A stretch of DNA of 35,412 bases from RGIG8767 sp964487395 (GCA_964487395.1 CAZAQH010000010.1:1-35412); one strand, 5' to 3'; positions 1-8,967 are shown, numbered from the stretch's first letter. The notes: a model not told the origin generated them from the letters alone. Numbers and translations: made by a program.

Positions 1-102
1 AGAATAGTTAAAATAGAAGAAGAACAACAAGAAATAAAAAAATATATAAAAAAGATATTAGAAAAAAAGCTATTACACAATGGACAGATGAAGAGTATAT
101 GA
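1..102 (+). CDS. 3' end of an unidentified gene (5' part outside window)
   Basis: The first reading frame is open from base 1 to the TGA at 100-102. It encodes about 33 residues, very rich in Glu, Lys and Ile and helical or coiled-coil in character. It ends in a stop that overlaps the next start as ATGA, the usual sign of translational coupling. An A-AAA-AAG run in this frame at 63-69 offers another reading: a -1 shift there would continue into the frame of the next gene. The protein is not recognisable from so short a piece. Confidence 0.4.
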   Translation, partial: RIVKIEEEQQEIKKYIKKILEKKLLHNGQMKSI

Positions 103-371
103 GCATACTTGAATTAATGAAGAAAAATGAGGAAAACCCGGAATATAAACTGGCATTACAGATTATGAATAATAATTATAATGTGCTGGATGATTCCTAT
201 TTAGATGAGAATGGGAATAAGGTATATGTTGATTTTTTAGAGTTTTGCGGTGCAATTTCTAATATTGATGATTTTACTGGGGAAAAATACATGAGTGTTT
301 TAGCCGAATTTCATGATAGGGTTGACGAGTATTGCGATGCTGAACGGATTAAGGACAGTATAGAAGAATAG
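99..371 (+). CDS. small hypothetical protein (90 aa)
   Basis: This is an acidic, soluble, helix-rich protein with no membrane segment and no family I recognise. A short pattern is loosely repeated: YMSILELM near the start and YMSVLAEF near residue 66, each preceded by an acidic stretch. The frame is open upstream to base 12 without another ATG, and the residues just before the ATG (WTDEEY) look protein-like. The annotated start may therefore be internal to a longer gene that lost its frame in the A run at 62-68. The ATG overlaps the stop of the upstream frame by four bases and lacks a good Shine-Dalgarno, so coupling is the simpler explanation. A minus-strand terminator follows at 391-426. 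Confidence 0.45.
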   Translation: MSILELMKKNEENPEYKLALQIMNNNYNVLDDSYLDENGNKVYVDFLEFCGAISNIDDFTGEKYMSVLAEFHDRVDEYCDAERIKDSIEE

Positions 372-390
372 CATATTGTAAATGAAGAAA

Positions 391-426
391 ACAAAGCCCA
401 TCACTTTTAGAAATGATGGGCTTTGT
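391..426 (-). terminator. intrinsic terminator of the nuclease/transposase pseudogene
   Basis: A perfect 13-bp stem (391-403 with 414-426, arm ACAAAGCCCATCA) has a 10-nt loop. Read on the minus strand it is followed by TTTTCTTCATTT, so it terminates the leftward gene ending at 443. On the plus strand there is no good T run. Confidence 0.75.
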
Positions 427-442
427 CGTAAAAGGCAGTATA

Positions 443-1531
443 TTATTCTGTGGTATTATTTTTATTTGCAAGCGCCGCTTTCAAACGTTCAATTTCCTGG
501 TCTTTTTGTTCTAATGCCTGGTCTTTCTGCATTAGTGCCTGTTTGCTTTGCATGGCTTCCCGTTTACTTTGTTCTAATTCTTGTTTCATTTCATCAATCA
601 TAAGTAAGGTGGTATTGCGGTATAATATTGATAATGTTTTAGAATACATACTAAGTACCTCCTTAATCTGGTGACGGAACTGAAAGATATCGTCATATAA
701 AGGTTTAAAATATGGGAATTTCTCTTGAATCTCCCATATGCGTCTGGGTTCATCGGAACATAAGAAATAGAGCCATGCGTCTAATTCTGTAACTATAGTT
801 TGCGTGTTATTCTTAAAGATGTCAAGAGCAATTATGATACTTTTTTGAAGGTGATTTAAGGTAAGACCGGTATTATATGTTATTTCGCCGTAATGGATGT
901 ATTCGGTTGGATGTTCCAGAAACGATTTATGATTTTGTTCATAGAGGACGATGGTGTAGACGGTTTTTAAATCTTTATAGGAGAATTCTTTTCCTTTTTC
1001 AGAACGGACTCTCGAGTATTGCCGAAGCTATAAATCGGAAAAGTAACAGTCGATTCTCTCACCCGGGAATTGATAGGCAATTTTTTGAATTTCAATGTTA
1101 GAAAGTGTGCCATCTTCGAGTTCTACCAGAATATCCATAATTAGCAGGGAACCTTCTTCGATTAAGCGTCCGACTTCGTTTGGAAGGACTTGCTTTACGG
1201 TAACCTTTTTCCCAATCAGACACGTCAAAAAGTTGGATAGTCGTTCAGGTGCTATGGAAGGGTCAAATACGTATTTGAAAAAGGGAGCATAACTGATTTT
1301 GAGACCGGCATTTCCGGTACAGAAGTTTAGGAATTCTTGTTGCAGATGTTTAGATAGAGCAAGGTAATCATGGTAGAGCGTGGCATCTTTTTTTAGTTCT
1401 TGTAAAAATAAATCAGGATTAATTCGTTCACCGCAGATATCAGGTGGAATCGTCGAACTGTCAGCTAGTGGTGGCGAACTGTCAGCCGGTGGCATCGCTT
1501 TTGATAGAGTTGTCTTTTGAATTGTTTTCAT
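443..1531 (-). pseudogene. PD-(D/E)XK nuclease family transposase (Rpn/PDDEXK_2 type), interrupted by one amber codon
   Basis: The frame from 1531 to 443 encodes a full-length protein of about 362 codons except for a TAG at 1030-1028, just after residues GERIDCYFSD-L. Downstream the same frame continues without another stop (LRQYSRVRSEKGKEF, then YTIVLYEQNHKSF, DAWLYFLCSDEPRRIW) into a C-terminal coiled coil of repeated MQKDQ/EQKDQ units. Visible nuclease-core features are FFKYVFDP, the acidic stretch DILVELEDG and the IEIQ motif expected in these PD-(D/E)XK enzymes. The family is known for DNA cleavage and recombination-promoting activity and is often present in decaying copies. The N terminus has a Pro/Ser repeat (PPADSSPPLADSS). 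Family members usually have DLLMRQY here, so a Leu codon probably mutated to TAG. It could be suppressed or a sequencing error, but a recent nonsense mutation is most likely. Confidence 0.8.
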
Positions 1532-1708
1532 AGATTTGTCCTTTCGTAAATAAGATGTTTAGATGTACTGGAAATAAATAATAGATGGGAGGAAACTCCC
1601 TGTATGTATTTTATATCATAAGAATATTTGGATTGCAAGAAGTATCACAGACGGATATCAAGATAGAAAATAACAACTTGGATATAAAGTACCAAATGTT
1701 TTAAAATG

Positions 1709-1717
1709 TGATATAAT
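1709..1717 (+). promoter_or_regulatory. extended -10 promoter of the LytTR two-component operon
   Basis: TGATATAAT is a textbook TGn-TATAAT extended -10 element. No good -35 hexamer lies 17 bases upstream, which fits an extended -10 promoter. The expected start, near 1724, falls inside the left arm of the palindrome at 1715-1747, and the first gene starts at 1766 behind AAGGTGATGAT. Confidence 0.55.
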
Positions 1718-1747
1718 TGGATTTGAAAACTATTTTCAAATCCAATT
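1715..1747 (+). promoter_or_regulatory. 33-bp perfect palindrome overlapping the promoter and start site
   Basis: Two 15-bp arms (AATTGGATTTGAAAA at 1715-1729 and its exact complement at 1733-1747) are separated by CTA, and TTT follows. It resembles an AT-rich terminator, but the predicted transcription start lies within the left arm, so the whole hairpin would not be in that transcript. An operator for a dimeric regulator, perhaps autoregulation by the LytTR protein, fits better. If transcription starts farther upstream it would instead be an attenuator. Confidence 0.55.
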
Positions 1748-1765
1748 TTTACATAAGGTGATGAT

Positions 1766-2494
1766 ATGAAAAAAAAGATACTTATTGTTGAGGATAATCC
1801 TATCCAGTTAGAAGGGTTGAAGTGCTTGGTTGCGGAGGTTGCTCCTGATGCTGTGATATACACAGCTACGGATGAAACCGGTGCCTATAAAATTTTGATG
1901 GAGAAGACAATAGATGTATTTATGACAGATATCATTTTAAATAAGGATAAGCCGGGTGATATAGCAGGTATTCGATTGGTTGAAAAGATTCGAACGATTT
2001 CGCAGTATATGTTCACTCCGGTTATATTTATTACTTCATTAGAAGATTCCAGTGGATATGCATATAAGGATTTAAATTGCTTGGGGTATATTGAAAAACC
2101 ATTTTCGCCAGATGAAGTAAAAAAGATGGTAAAAAAAGCAATGAATTATTCTACAATTAAAGAAAAGGATACGACAATCTGTTTTCGCAAAGATGGGATT
2201 CTATTTCCGATTATGGTAGATGATATGGTATATATTGAAAGTCATAACCGCTCAATCAACATTTATTTACAGAATGGAGATGTTTTTGAAGTCCCTTATT
2301 TTACATGTAAACAGATCTTGGAAGAAAATGATACGGATAGTTTGATGCAGTGTAGTAGAAATACCATAGTTAATAAAAAATATATTTATAATATTGATTT
2401 TATTAATCGGTATATTACGTTAAAAAATAATATGGGGAAAGTGGAAATCGGGATTACATACAAGAAAAAAATAAGTGCGGAGTATGAAAAATGA
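1766..2494 (+). CDS. LytTR-family response regulator (AgrA/LytR-like)
   Basis: A 242-residue DNA-binding response regulator. Residues 1-125 form a receiver domain with the acidic pair E9-D10, phosphoacceptor D55 (FMTDI), the ITS switch segment near 90 and the conserved Lys in EKPF near 110. Residues about 140-242 form a LytTR domain (FPIMVDDMVYIESHNRSI, then CSRNTIVNKKYI), which binds direct repeats in DNA. The start has the Shine-Dalgarno AAGGTGATG. The stop overlaps the next start as ATGA, so it is coupled to the adjacent GHKL kinase. No AgrB/AgrD peptide genes lie nearby, so the signal is unknown. The palindrome directly upstream suggests autoregulation (inference). Confidence 0.9.
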   Translation: MKKKILIVEDNPIQLEGLKCLVAEVAPDAVIYTATDETGAYKILMEKTIDVFMTDIILNKDKPGDIAGIRLVEKIRTISQYMFTPVIFITSLEDSSGYAYKDLNCLGYIEKPFSPDEVKKMVKKAMNYSTIKEKDTTICFRKDGILFPIMVDDMVYIESHNRSINIYLQNGDVFEVPYFTCKQILEENDTDSLMQCSRNTIVNKKYIYNIDFINRYITLKNNMGKVEIGITYKKKISAEYEK

Positions 2495-3747
2495 TTACAA
2501 TTATTTATAATTTACTAGAGGTTATGTCAATATTACTGCTATTTAGTTATTTATTTGACAAAAAATTCCGATTGGATATTGCGACTATCTCCATGATAGT
2601 CTTGGAAGTGAGTTTCGTACAGGTCGTTAAATATTTTTCAATCCCCCAGCAGTGGACATTTCTATTGTATTTAGCTTTTTTTGTATATTGCATAATTGAA
2701 TTTGGATTTAATTTTCGCAAAATCGTGATTAATGGATTACTGTGTATTATTATTGTGGCTGTTTTGCAATATATACTGATGCTCCTATATGCAGAAATAA
2801 ATAACGTTAATATGATAAATGAAAACGGTGCATTGGTAATAAATATAATACTTTTTTGTGTTGTTTTATTATTACGATTCTGTAAACTTGAAAGAGTATC
2901 CTTTTATCTACTGAATAAAATTAAAATTTTAAATATTGCAATCTTGTTTTGTATTGTAATAGTGGCTGTTTGTCTATTTAATAGTAAAAAGGCGAACAAT
3001 GTTGATCCGGGGACGACAGCAATTATTTTAATTAGTGCAGTTTTAATATGTATATTAGCAACATATCTTGGAAAATATCGTATTAAGACTATTGAGGCAG
3101 AAACAGAGTTAAAGGTACATAAATTATACGAAGAATCTTATAAAACATTAATTAGTAATATTCGGTTAAAACAACATGAATTTGACAATCATATTAATGC
3201 TATTTATAGTCAGCAGCTTGTATGCAAAAGTTACGATGAACTGGTAGCGGCTCAAAAACAGTATTGTTCTGAAATTGAAAATGATAATTATTTTAATAAG
3301 CTTTTGTCGGCTGGGAATTCGGTAATTGTTGGATTTTTATATGGTAAATTTCTTGAGATCAAAAAACAGGATATTGATATTCAATATAAAGTGAACATTA
3401 AAAATCTGGAATGCAGAGTACCCGTGCATAAGATGATTGAATTATTAGGTAATTTAATTAATAACGCAGTAGATTATTTGAATAATTCAAATGAGTATAA
3501 GAGCCTTTTTGTTTCCATTTTAGAATTAGATGGTTGCATTCGAATAGAAGTAAGAAATGCATGTGAATATGTAGGTATTAATGATATACAGCAGTTTTTT
3601 ACGAAAGGGTACAGTAAAAAAGGAACAAACCGCGGGCTTGGACTTTATAATGTTAAGACGATATGTGATGAATATAAGTTAGAATTAAGCTGTGAGAATG
3701 AAATGTTAAATGATGGTAATTGGCTTTCCTTTAAAATAAAAATTTAA
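2491..3747 (+). CDS. GHKL-domain sensor histidine kinase (AgrC-like)
   Basis: A 418-residue membrane kinase. Residues 1 to about 195 hold six or seven hydrophobic segments with short loops, as in AgrC-type peptide sensors. A helical dimerisation segment follows, with the H-box KQHEFDNHINAI (likely phosphorylated His 229). The C-terminal GHKL ATPase shows the N box ELLGNLINNAVDYL and the G box GLGLYNVKTI. It presumably phosphorylates the LytTR regulator encoded just upstream, with which it overlaps by four bases. The multipass sensor and lack of a large outer domain suggest a small hydrophobic or peptide ligand, but no cognate peptide gene is visible. The sugar kinase gene begins 31 bases downstream with no terminator between, so read-through is possible. 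Confidence 0.88.
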   Translation: MITIIYNLLEVMSILLLFSYLFDKKFRLDIATISMIVLEVSFVQVVKYFSIPQQWTFLLYLAFFVYCIIEFGFNFRKIVINGLLCIIIVAVLQYILMLLYAEINNVNMINENGALVINIILFCVVLLLRFCKLERVSFYLLNKIKILNIAILFCIVIVAVCLFNSKKANNVDPGTTAIILISAVLICILATYLGKYRIKTIEAETELKVHKLYEESYKTLISNIRLKQHEFDNHINAIYSQQLVCKSYDELVAAQKQYCSEIENDNYFNKLLSAGNSVIVGFLYGKFLEIKKQDIDIQYKVNIKNLECRVPVHKMIELLGNLINNAVDYLNNSNEYKSLFVSILELDGCIRIEVRNACEYVGINDIQQFFTKGYSKKGTNRGLGLYNVKTICDEYKLELSCENEMLNDGNWLSFKIKI

Positions 3748-3778
3748 ATTTTTATGTGGTATAGAAAGAGAGAACTCT

Positions 3779-4918
3779 ATGAAAAATCAAAAAATGATTG
3801 CTGCCGGACATATCTGCATAGACATAACACCTGTTATAAAAAGCGAAAAGGTCGAAAATATTGCAGAGGTATTGATACCGGGAGGTTTAGTCCATACGGG
3901 AAATGTAGATATTCATACAGGTGGAAGTGTAGCGAATACCGGACTTGCCATGAAAATATTGGGAGGTGATGTCTCCTTAATGGGAAAAGTGGGTCAGGAT
4001 GAGTTTGGAAGGATAATACTAAATATTTTAAATCAATATGAGGCAGGGGCTGGCATGATTGTTGATGAGTCATCAGCCACATCCTATTCGGTTGTTCTGG
4101 CAATTCCGGGAATTGACCGGATTTTTTTGCATAATCCGGGTGCAAACGATACTTTTTCGGTGGAAGATTTGAATATGGAACAGATTAAAACAGCTACTTT
4201 ATTTCACTTTGGATATCCGCCCTTAATGGCATCGTTATATAAAAGTAATGGCGAACAGCTTACAGAGTTATTTCAAAAGGTGAAGTCTGCAGATGTTATG
4301 ACCAGTATGGATATGGCAGCTGTAAATGAAAATTCAGAAGCAGGACAGATGGATTGGGAATTTATTCTTAGAAAGACACTCCCGTTTGTCGATTTCTTTT
4401 TTCCGAGTTTTGAAGAGATATGTTTTATGCTGAATAAAGATAAATATCATATGTTATCTAAAAAAGCAGATAAAAAAGACATGACAACCATACTTAATAT
4501 TAAAGAAGATGTTGAACCATTAGCGAATGATATCATTAGTATGGGTGTAAAGTTAGTGATAATTAAATGTGGTGCTGCTGGATTTTATTACAAAACAGCC
4601 GATGAAAAAGCGTTTGCACAGTTAAAGAAATGCAGTGATTTAGATTTTTCATTATTTGCCAATAAAGAAGGTTTTGAAAAGAGTTTTGTACCTGACGCGG
4701 TAATATCCGGTACCGGAGCGGGAGATACTACCATAGCAGCTTTTTTAACGGCGATGGTACAGGGATATCCCTTTGAACGGTGCTTGCAGTTAGCAGCAGC
4801 AACTGGGGCAAGCTGTGTTGCATCAGTAGATGCGTTAAGTGGCTTAAAATCCTTTGATGCGTTATTAAATAAGATTGATGCAGGCTGGAAAAAACAGAAC
4901 ATCTTAGATGAAATTTAA
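3779..4918 (+). CDS. PfkB-family carbohydrate kinase
   Basis: A 379-residue soluble kinase of the ribokinase/PfkB family. The N terminus has the sugar-binding GGLVHTGNVDIHTGGSVANT segment and GKVGQDEFG. The C terminus has the signature ISGTGAGDTTIAAFL, whose GAGD forms the anion hole with the catalytic Asp. It transfers phosphate from ATP to a sugar or nucleoside hydroxyl; the substrate cannot be told from sequence. A length near 380 exceeds the usual 300-330. The extra residues lie mainly in the middle (about 200-300), including a Lys-rich stretch near YHMLSKKADKKDM. The start is supported by a purine-rich AGAAAGAGAG upstream. The nearest neighbours (kinase pair and potassium uptake) do not define a sugar pathway. 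Confidence 0.88.
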   Translation: MKNQKMIAAGHICIDITPVIKSEKVENIAEVLIPGGLVHTGNVDIHTGGSVANTGLAMKILGGDVSLMGKVGQDEFGRIILNILNQYEAGAGMIVDESSATSYSVVLAIPGIDRIFLHNPGANDTFSVEDLNMEQIKTATLFHFGYPPLMASLYKSNGEQLTELFQKVKSADVMTSMDMAAVNENSEAGQMDWEFILRKTLPFVDFFFPSFEEICFMLNKDKYHMLSKKADKKDMTTILNIKEDVEPLANDIISMGVKLVIIKCGAAGFYYKTADEKAFAQLKKCSDLDFSLFANKEGFEKSFVPDAVISGTGAGDTTIAAFLTAMVQGYPFERCLQLAAATGASCVASVDALSGLKSFDALLNKIDAGWKKQNILDEI

Positions 4919-5026
4919 AGTGCGCATACTTTGCTAAGAAAGAATAATTAGGTTGATTATTATTAGGAACATCAGTAAAATAAAGATTATAATTTTTGTA
5001 TAAGATAATAATACGGAGAAAAAACA

Positions 5027-6388
5027 ATGAGAATAATTATTGTAGGCTGCGGTAAGGTTGGTATGACAATTACAGAGCAATTAAGCTTAGAAGGACATGA
5101 TATAGCGGTAATTGACAGTAGCAATAGTGTAATTCGTGATGTTACAAATAATATTGATGTAATAGGTGTAGTGGGGAACGGTGCAAGTTACAGTGTACAA
5201 AAAGAGGCAGGAATTGAGGAAACGGATTTATTGATTGCGGTGACACATTCTGATGAGTTAAATCTATTATGTTGTCTAATCGCTAAAAAAGCAGGTAATT
5301 GTTCTACAATTGCCCGTGTACGTAATCCTATGTATAATAATGAAATTAACTTTATTAAAGAAGAATTGGGATTGTCGATGACGATTAATCCTGAATATGC
5401 GGCAGCTACTGAAATTGCAAGAATTCTTCGTTTCCCGTCTGCTATTAAAATTGATACTTTTGCAAAGGGAAGGGTAGAACTTTTGAAGTTTATTATTTCG
5501 GAAGCTTCAGCTTTACATAATTGCAGTCTGATAGATGTCTCTAAAAAGGTCAAAGCAGAAGTACTTGTTTGTGCGGTAGAACGTGGAGATGAAGTAGTAA
5601 TACCAAACGGAAGCTTTGTTATACAGCAGGGTGATGTGATTAGTATGGTCGCTTCTCCTAAACATGCAAAGGATTTCTTTGATAAGATTGGAATCGAGAC
5701 ACATCAGGTGAAGGATTCCATGATTGTGGGCGGTGGTACGATAGCATATTATCTGGCAGAACAGCTTCTTAATATGGGTATAGATGTAAAAATCGTAGAA
5801 AAAGATAGAAAACGCTGTGAAGTACTTAGTGAGTTATTACCTAAAGCTGTGATTATTAATGGAGATGCTACTAATCAGGATGTTCTTTTGGAGGAAGGAA
5901 TATCACATTGCGAATCGTTTGTTTCTTTGACCGGAATTGATGAAGGGAATATTTTTCTTTCTTTATTTGCACAGAATTGTTCAAAAGCTAAGATAGTTAC
6001 TAAAATTAATAGGATTACGTTTGAAGATATTATTAACAAATTTAATTTGGGAAGTTTGATTTATCCTAAGTTTATTACAGCGGAATATATCATTCGGTAT
6101 GTACGTGCCATGCAGAATTCCTTGGGAAGCAACAACGTTGAGACATTATATAAATTAATAGAGAATAAAGTTGAAGCATTGGAATTTTTAATTAATGAAG
6201 AATCACCGGTTGTAGGAGTTCCGCTCGAGAAATTGAATTTAAAGAAAAATTTACTGATTGCCTGCATTAATCATGGTGGGAAAATCGTGATTCCAAATGG
6301 TAAATCTCAGATTACGGTTGGAGATACGGTTATTATTGTTACAATACATAAGGGATTAAATGACATTCAGAGCATATTGGCTGACTAA
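5027..6388 (+). CDS. trkA: Trk system potassium uptake regulatory protein TrkA
   Basis: A 453-residue cytoplasmic NAD-binding regulator of K+ uptake. It is built from two RCK units: a first Rossmann domain starting IIIVGCGKVGMTITEQL with the acidic residue in VIDSSN, a first RCK_C around 135-220, a second Rossmann domain (MIVGGGTIAYYLAEQL near 235) and a second RCK_C at the C terminus (GVPLEKLNLKKNLLIACI then IPNGKSQITVGDTVIIV). This duplicated layout is typical of full-length TrkA, not the single-unit KtrA. The start has GGAGAAAAAAC upstream. It lies 12 bases before trkH with GGAGG in the gap, so the two form an operon for regulator and channel. Confidence 0.95.
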   Translation: MRIIIVGCGKVGMTITEQLSLEGHDIAVIDSSNSVIRDVTNNIDVIGVVGNGASYSVQKEAGIEETDLLIAVTHSDELNLLCCLIAKKAGNCSTIARVRNPMYNNEINFIKEELGLSMTINPEYAAATEIARILRFPSAIKIDTFAKGRVELLKFIISEASALHNCSLIDVSKKVKAEVLVCAVERGDEVVIPNGSFVIQQGDVISMVASPKHAKDFFDKIGIETHQVKDSMIVGGGTIAYYLAEQLLNMGIDVKIVEKDRKRCEVLSELLPKAVIINGDATNQDVLLEEGISHCESFVSLTGIDEGNIFLSLFAQNCSKAKIVTKINRITFEDIINKFNLGSLIYPKFITAEYIIRYVRAMQNSLGSNNVETLYKLIENKVEALEFLINEESPVVGVPLEKLNLKKNLLIACINHGGKIVIPNGKSQITVGDTVIIVTIHKGLNDIQSILAD

Positions 6389-6400
6389 TGGAGGTTACTG

Positions 6401-7840
6401 ATGAATTATTCTATTATTAGATACATTTTAGGATGGGTTCTGAAGTTGGAATCCATGTTTATGATATTACCCTGCATTGTAGCATTAATTTATAAAGAAC
6501 GCAGTGGATATGCATTTTTTATTATGATGGTACTTTGTTTTATCATTGGAATGCTTGTATCACGTAGAAAACCGAAAAATCAATTGTTTTTTGCCAAGGA
6601 AGGGTTTGTTATTGTAGCATTAAGCTGGATTGTTATGAGTATTTTCGGGGCGTTGCCGTTTGTAATTAGTGGTGAGATTCCCAGTTTTACGGATGCACTG
6701 TTTGAGACAATATCAGGTTTTACGACAACCGGTGCCAGTATACTTTCTGATGTGGAGGCACTTAGTCATTGTAGTATTTTTTGGAGAAGCTTTACTCATT
6801 GGATTGGTGGTATGGGTGTTTTTGTGTTTTTACTGGCGGTATTGCCATTGGCAGGTGGCTATAATATGCATCTTATGAGAGCAGAAAGTCCAGGCCCTTC
6901 GGTAGGAAAGTTAGTTCCCAAGGTACGAGACACCGCCAAAATATTATATATTATATATTTTGTCATGACGATTGTAGAGATAGCGATTCTTCTTATTGCT
7001 AAAATGCCAGTGTTTGATGCTTTGACAACAGCATTTGGTACAGCAGGAACTGGTGGTTTCGGAATTAAGAATAACAGTATTCAGGGGTATTCGGTTGCAA
7101 TTCAGATTATCGTGACAGTGTTTATGATTTTATTTGGTGTTAATTTTAATGCTTATTATATGTTTTTACGTAAGGGCAGCAAAAATATATTTAAGATAGA
7201 AGAAGTACGCTGGTATTTTATTATAATTTTAGCCAGTGTTGTGATTATTGGTTTTAATATCAGGGATATGTTTGGCAGTTGGTTTTCAGCATTCCAGCAA
7301 TCAGCATTCCAGGTAGCATCCATTATTACGACAACGGGATATTCTACGGTAGATTTTGATTTGTGGCCCGAATTATCAAAAGGAATTTTACTGATTATCA
7401 TGTTTATAGGTGCTTGTGCCGGAAGTACAGGTGGCGGTATTAAGGTTTCCAGAATATTGATTTTATTTAAGACAATTAAACAGGAAATGAGTTATTTTAT
7501 TCATCCAAGAAGTGTAAAAGTAATAAAAATGGATAACAAAGCAGTGGAAAAAGATACAGTACGAGGGGTCAGTACATTTCTTACTACATATGTGGTTATT
7601 TTTGGAGTGTCAATCTTATTACTTACATTTGATAATTTAGATATGATTACGAATTTCACAGCAGTAGCAGCCACATTTAATAATATTGGACCAGGATTTG
7701 AATTAGTAGGTCCTACAAGAAATTTTTCCATCTTTTCGCCTATGGCAAAGTATGTTTTAATGTTTGATATGCTGGCAGGGCGTTTGGAGTTATATCCTAT
7801 TTTGATGTTATTTACTCCTTCTGTTTGGAGGAAGAATTAA
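6401..7840 (+). CDS. trkH: Trk/Ktr-type potassium transporter membrane subunit TrkH
   Basis: A 479-residue multipass membrane protein, the ion-conducting partner of TrkA. Four pore loops with selectivity-filter Gly residues are visible: TISGFTTTGAS, TAFGTAGTGGFG, ASIITTTGYSTVDF and FNNIGPGFE. The length is normal for TrkH. The C-terminal PMAKYVLMFDMLAGRLELYPILMLF is characteristic of the family. The start ATG follows GGAGG by seven bases. Genes before (trkA) and after (a cell-wall carboxypeptidase, 31 bases away) run in the same direction without terminators. Confidence 0.95.
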   Translation: MNYSIIRYILGWVLKLESMFMILPCIVALIYKERSGYAFFIMMVLCFIIGMLVSRRKPKNQLFFAKEGFVIVALSWIVMSIFGALPFVISGEIPSFTDALFETISGFTTTGASILSDVEALSHCSIFWRSFTHWIGGMGVFVFLLAVLPLAGGYNMHLMRAESPGPSVGKLVPKVRDTAKILYIIYFVMTIVEIAILLIAKMPVFDALTTAFGTAGTGGFGIKNNSIQGYSVAIQIIVTVFMILFGVNFNAYYMFLRKGSKNIFKIEEVRWYFIIILASVVIIGFNIRDMFGSWFSAFQQSAFQVASIITTTGYSTVDFDLWPELSKGILLIIMFIGACAGSTGGGIKVSRILILFKTIKQEMSYFIHPRSVKVIKMDNKAVEKDTVRGVSTFLTTYVVIFGVSILLLTFDNLDMITNFTAVAATFNNIGPGFELVGPTRNFSIFSPMAKYVLMFDMLAGRLELYPILMLFTPSVWRKN

Positions 7841-7871
7841 CAAGGCAGAATTTTAGACAGGAAAAGGCATA

Positions 7872-8933
7872 ATGAGTAATAGAAGCAGAATTGAAGAAAT
7901 GAAAGCAATGAAGCGCCGGCAGGAATTATTTCGTAAACGAGTGAAAAAGTTACTGCCCATAGTGGTGATAGTGTTATGTGTTATTATCTTTATCGTAATA
8001 ACAGTTGTTATTATAAAAAAAACAAAAGCAGAAAATAACGATATTGTTGAGATACCGACAGTAACTTCCGAAATTCTGACTGAAGAAGACACCTCTGAAG
8101 AAGAAAAAGAGGAAATGGTGATTCCAAAGTATAGTGCAGTCAGAACGGATAATACTAAGATATTGGGTGAAGAAGTTGCAAGTGAAAATGCTATTATTAT
8201 TGATTTAAAGACTAATACAATATGCGGTGAGAAAAAATCGGACAGCAGAATTGTTCCGGCATCCATGACAAAGGTATTAACGGTACTGGTGGCGGCAGAA
8301 CAGATTGAAAATTTAGATGACAATGTTACAATCACACAGGAAATGATAGATTATTCATTTAAACATGATTGCAGTCCGGCAGGTTTTACGGAAGGAGAAG
8401 TAGTTCCCGTAAAAGATTTGTTTTATGGAACGGTACTGCCATCCGGTGGCGAAGCGGCTATAGGACTTGCTATTTACACAGCAGGTTCCGAGGAAGCCTT
8501 TGTCAAGTTGATGAACGATAAACTAACAGAACTTGGCTTGGGCGAAACAGCACACTTTACCAATTGTGTAGGTGTATATGATGAAAATCATTATTGTACT
8601 GCATATGATATGGCAATGATTATGGAGGCCGCCATATCGAATGACTTTTGCAGGGAGGTATTATCTGCACAGACTTATACCACATCAATTACGCCGGAGC
8701 ATCCGGAGGGGATATTATTTTCCAATTGGTTTTTGAGACGAATTGAAGATAAAGATTGTGGAGGAGAAGTGATTGGTGACAAAACAGGTTATGTAGTGCA
8801 GTCGGGAAATTGTGCAGTAAGTTATGCTGCGGCAGTCGATGGGACGGGGTATATCTGCGTGACAGCCAATGCTTACAGTAATTGGAAATGCATTTATGAT
8901 CACGTTGCATTATACAAAGAATTCATCTTATAA
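7872..8933 (+). CDS. D-alanyl-D-alanine carboxypeptidase family protein (peptidase S11)
   Basis: A 353-residue membrane-anchored penicillin-binding-type serine peptidase. One hydrophobic segment at about 34-57 follows a very basic N terminus, then comes an acidic Ser/Thr/Glu linker, then the catalytic domain. S131-M-T-K134 is the SxxK motif with the nucleophile, and KTG lies at 304-306. The second motif, normally SxN (often SGN), reads S191-G-G-E here, so the conserved Asn is absent. D,D-carboxypeptidases trim the terminal D-Ala of peptidoglycan stem peptides outside the membrane. Unlike DacA/DacF it lacks the long C-terminal domain and amphipathic anchor and is tethered at its N terminus. 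Activity is likely but the altered motif leaves some doubt. Confidence 0.85.
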   Translation: MSNRSRIEEMKAMKRRQELFRKRVKKLLPIVVIVLCVIIFIVITVVIIKKTKAENNDIVEIPTVTSEILTEEDTSEEEKEEMVIPKYSAVRTDNTKILGEEVASENAIIIDLKTNTICGEKKSDSRIVPASMTKVLTVLVAAEQIENLDDNVTITQEMIDYSFKHDCSPAGFTEGEVVPVKDLFYGTVLPSGGEAAIGLAIYTAGSEEAFVKLMNDKLTELGLGETAHFTNCVGVYDENHYCTAYDMAMIMEAAISNDFCREVLSAQTYTTSITPEHPEGILFSNWFLRRIEDKDCGGEVIGDKTGYVVQSGNCAVSYAAAVDGTGYICVTANAYSNWKCIYDHVALYKEFIL

Positions 8934-8967
8934 ATCTTGATTTTATGGACAATATAATAGGAAAATG

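Noticed and set aside
1645..1863. Minus-strand frame of 72 codons before the LytTR regulator
   Set aside because: It overlaps the palindrome and the start of a strong gene on the other strand, with no ribosome site.
4919..5026. c-di-AMP-type riboswitch before trkA
   Set aside because: The gap is only 108 bases and shows no ydaO-like conserved segments.
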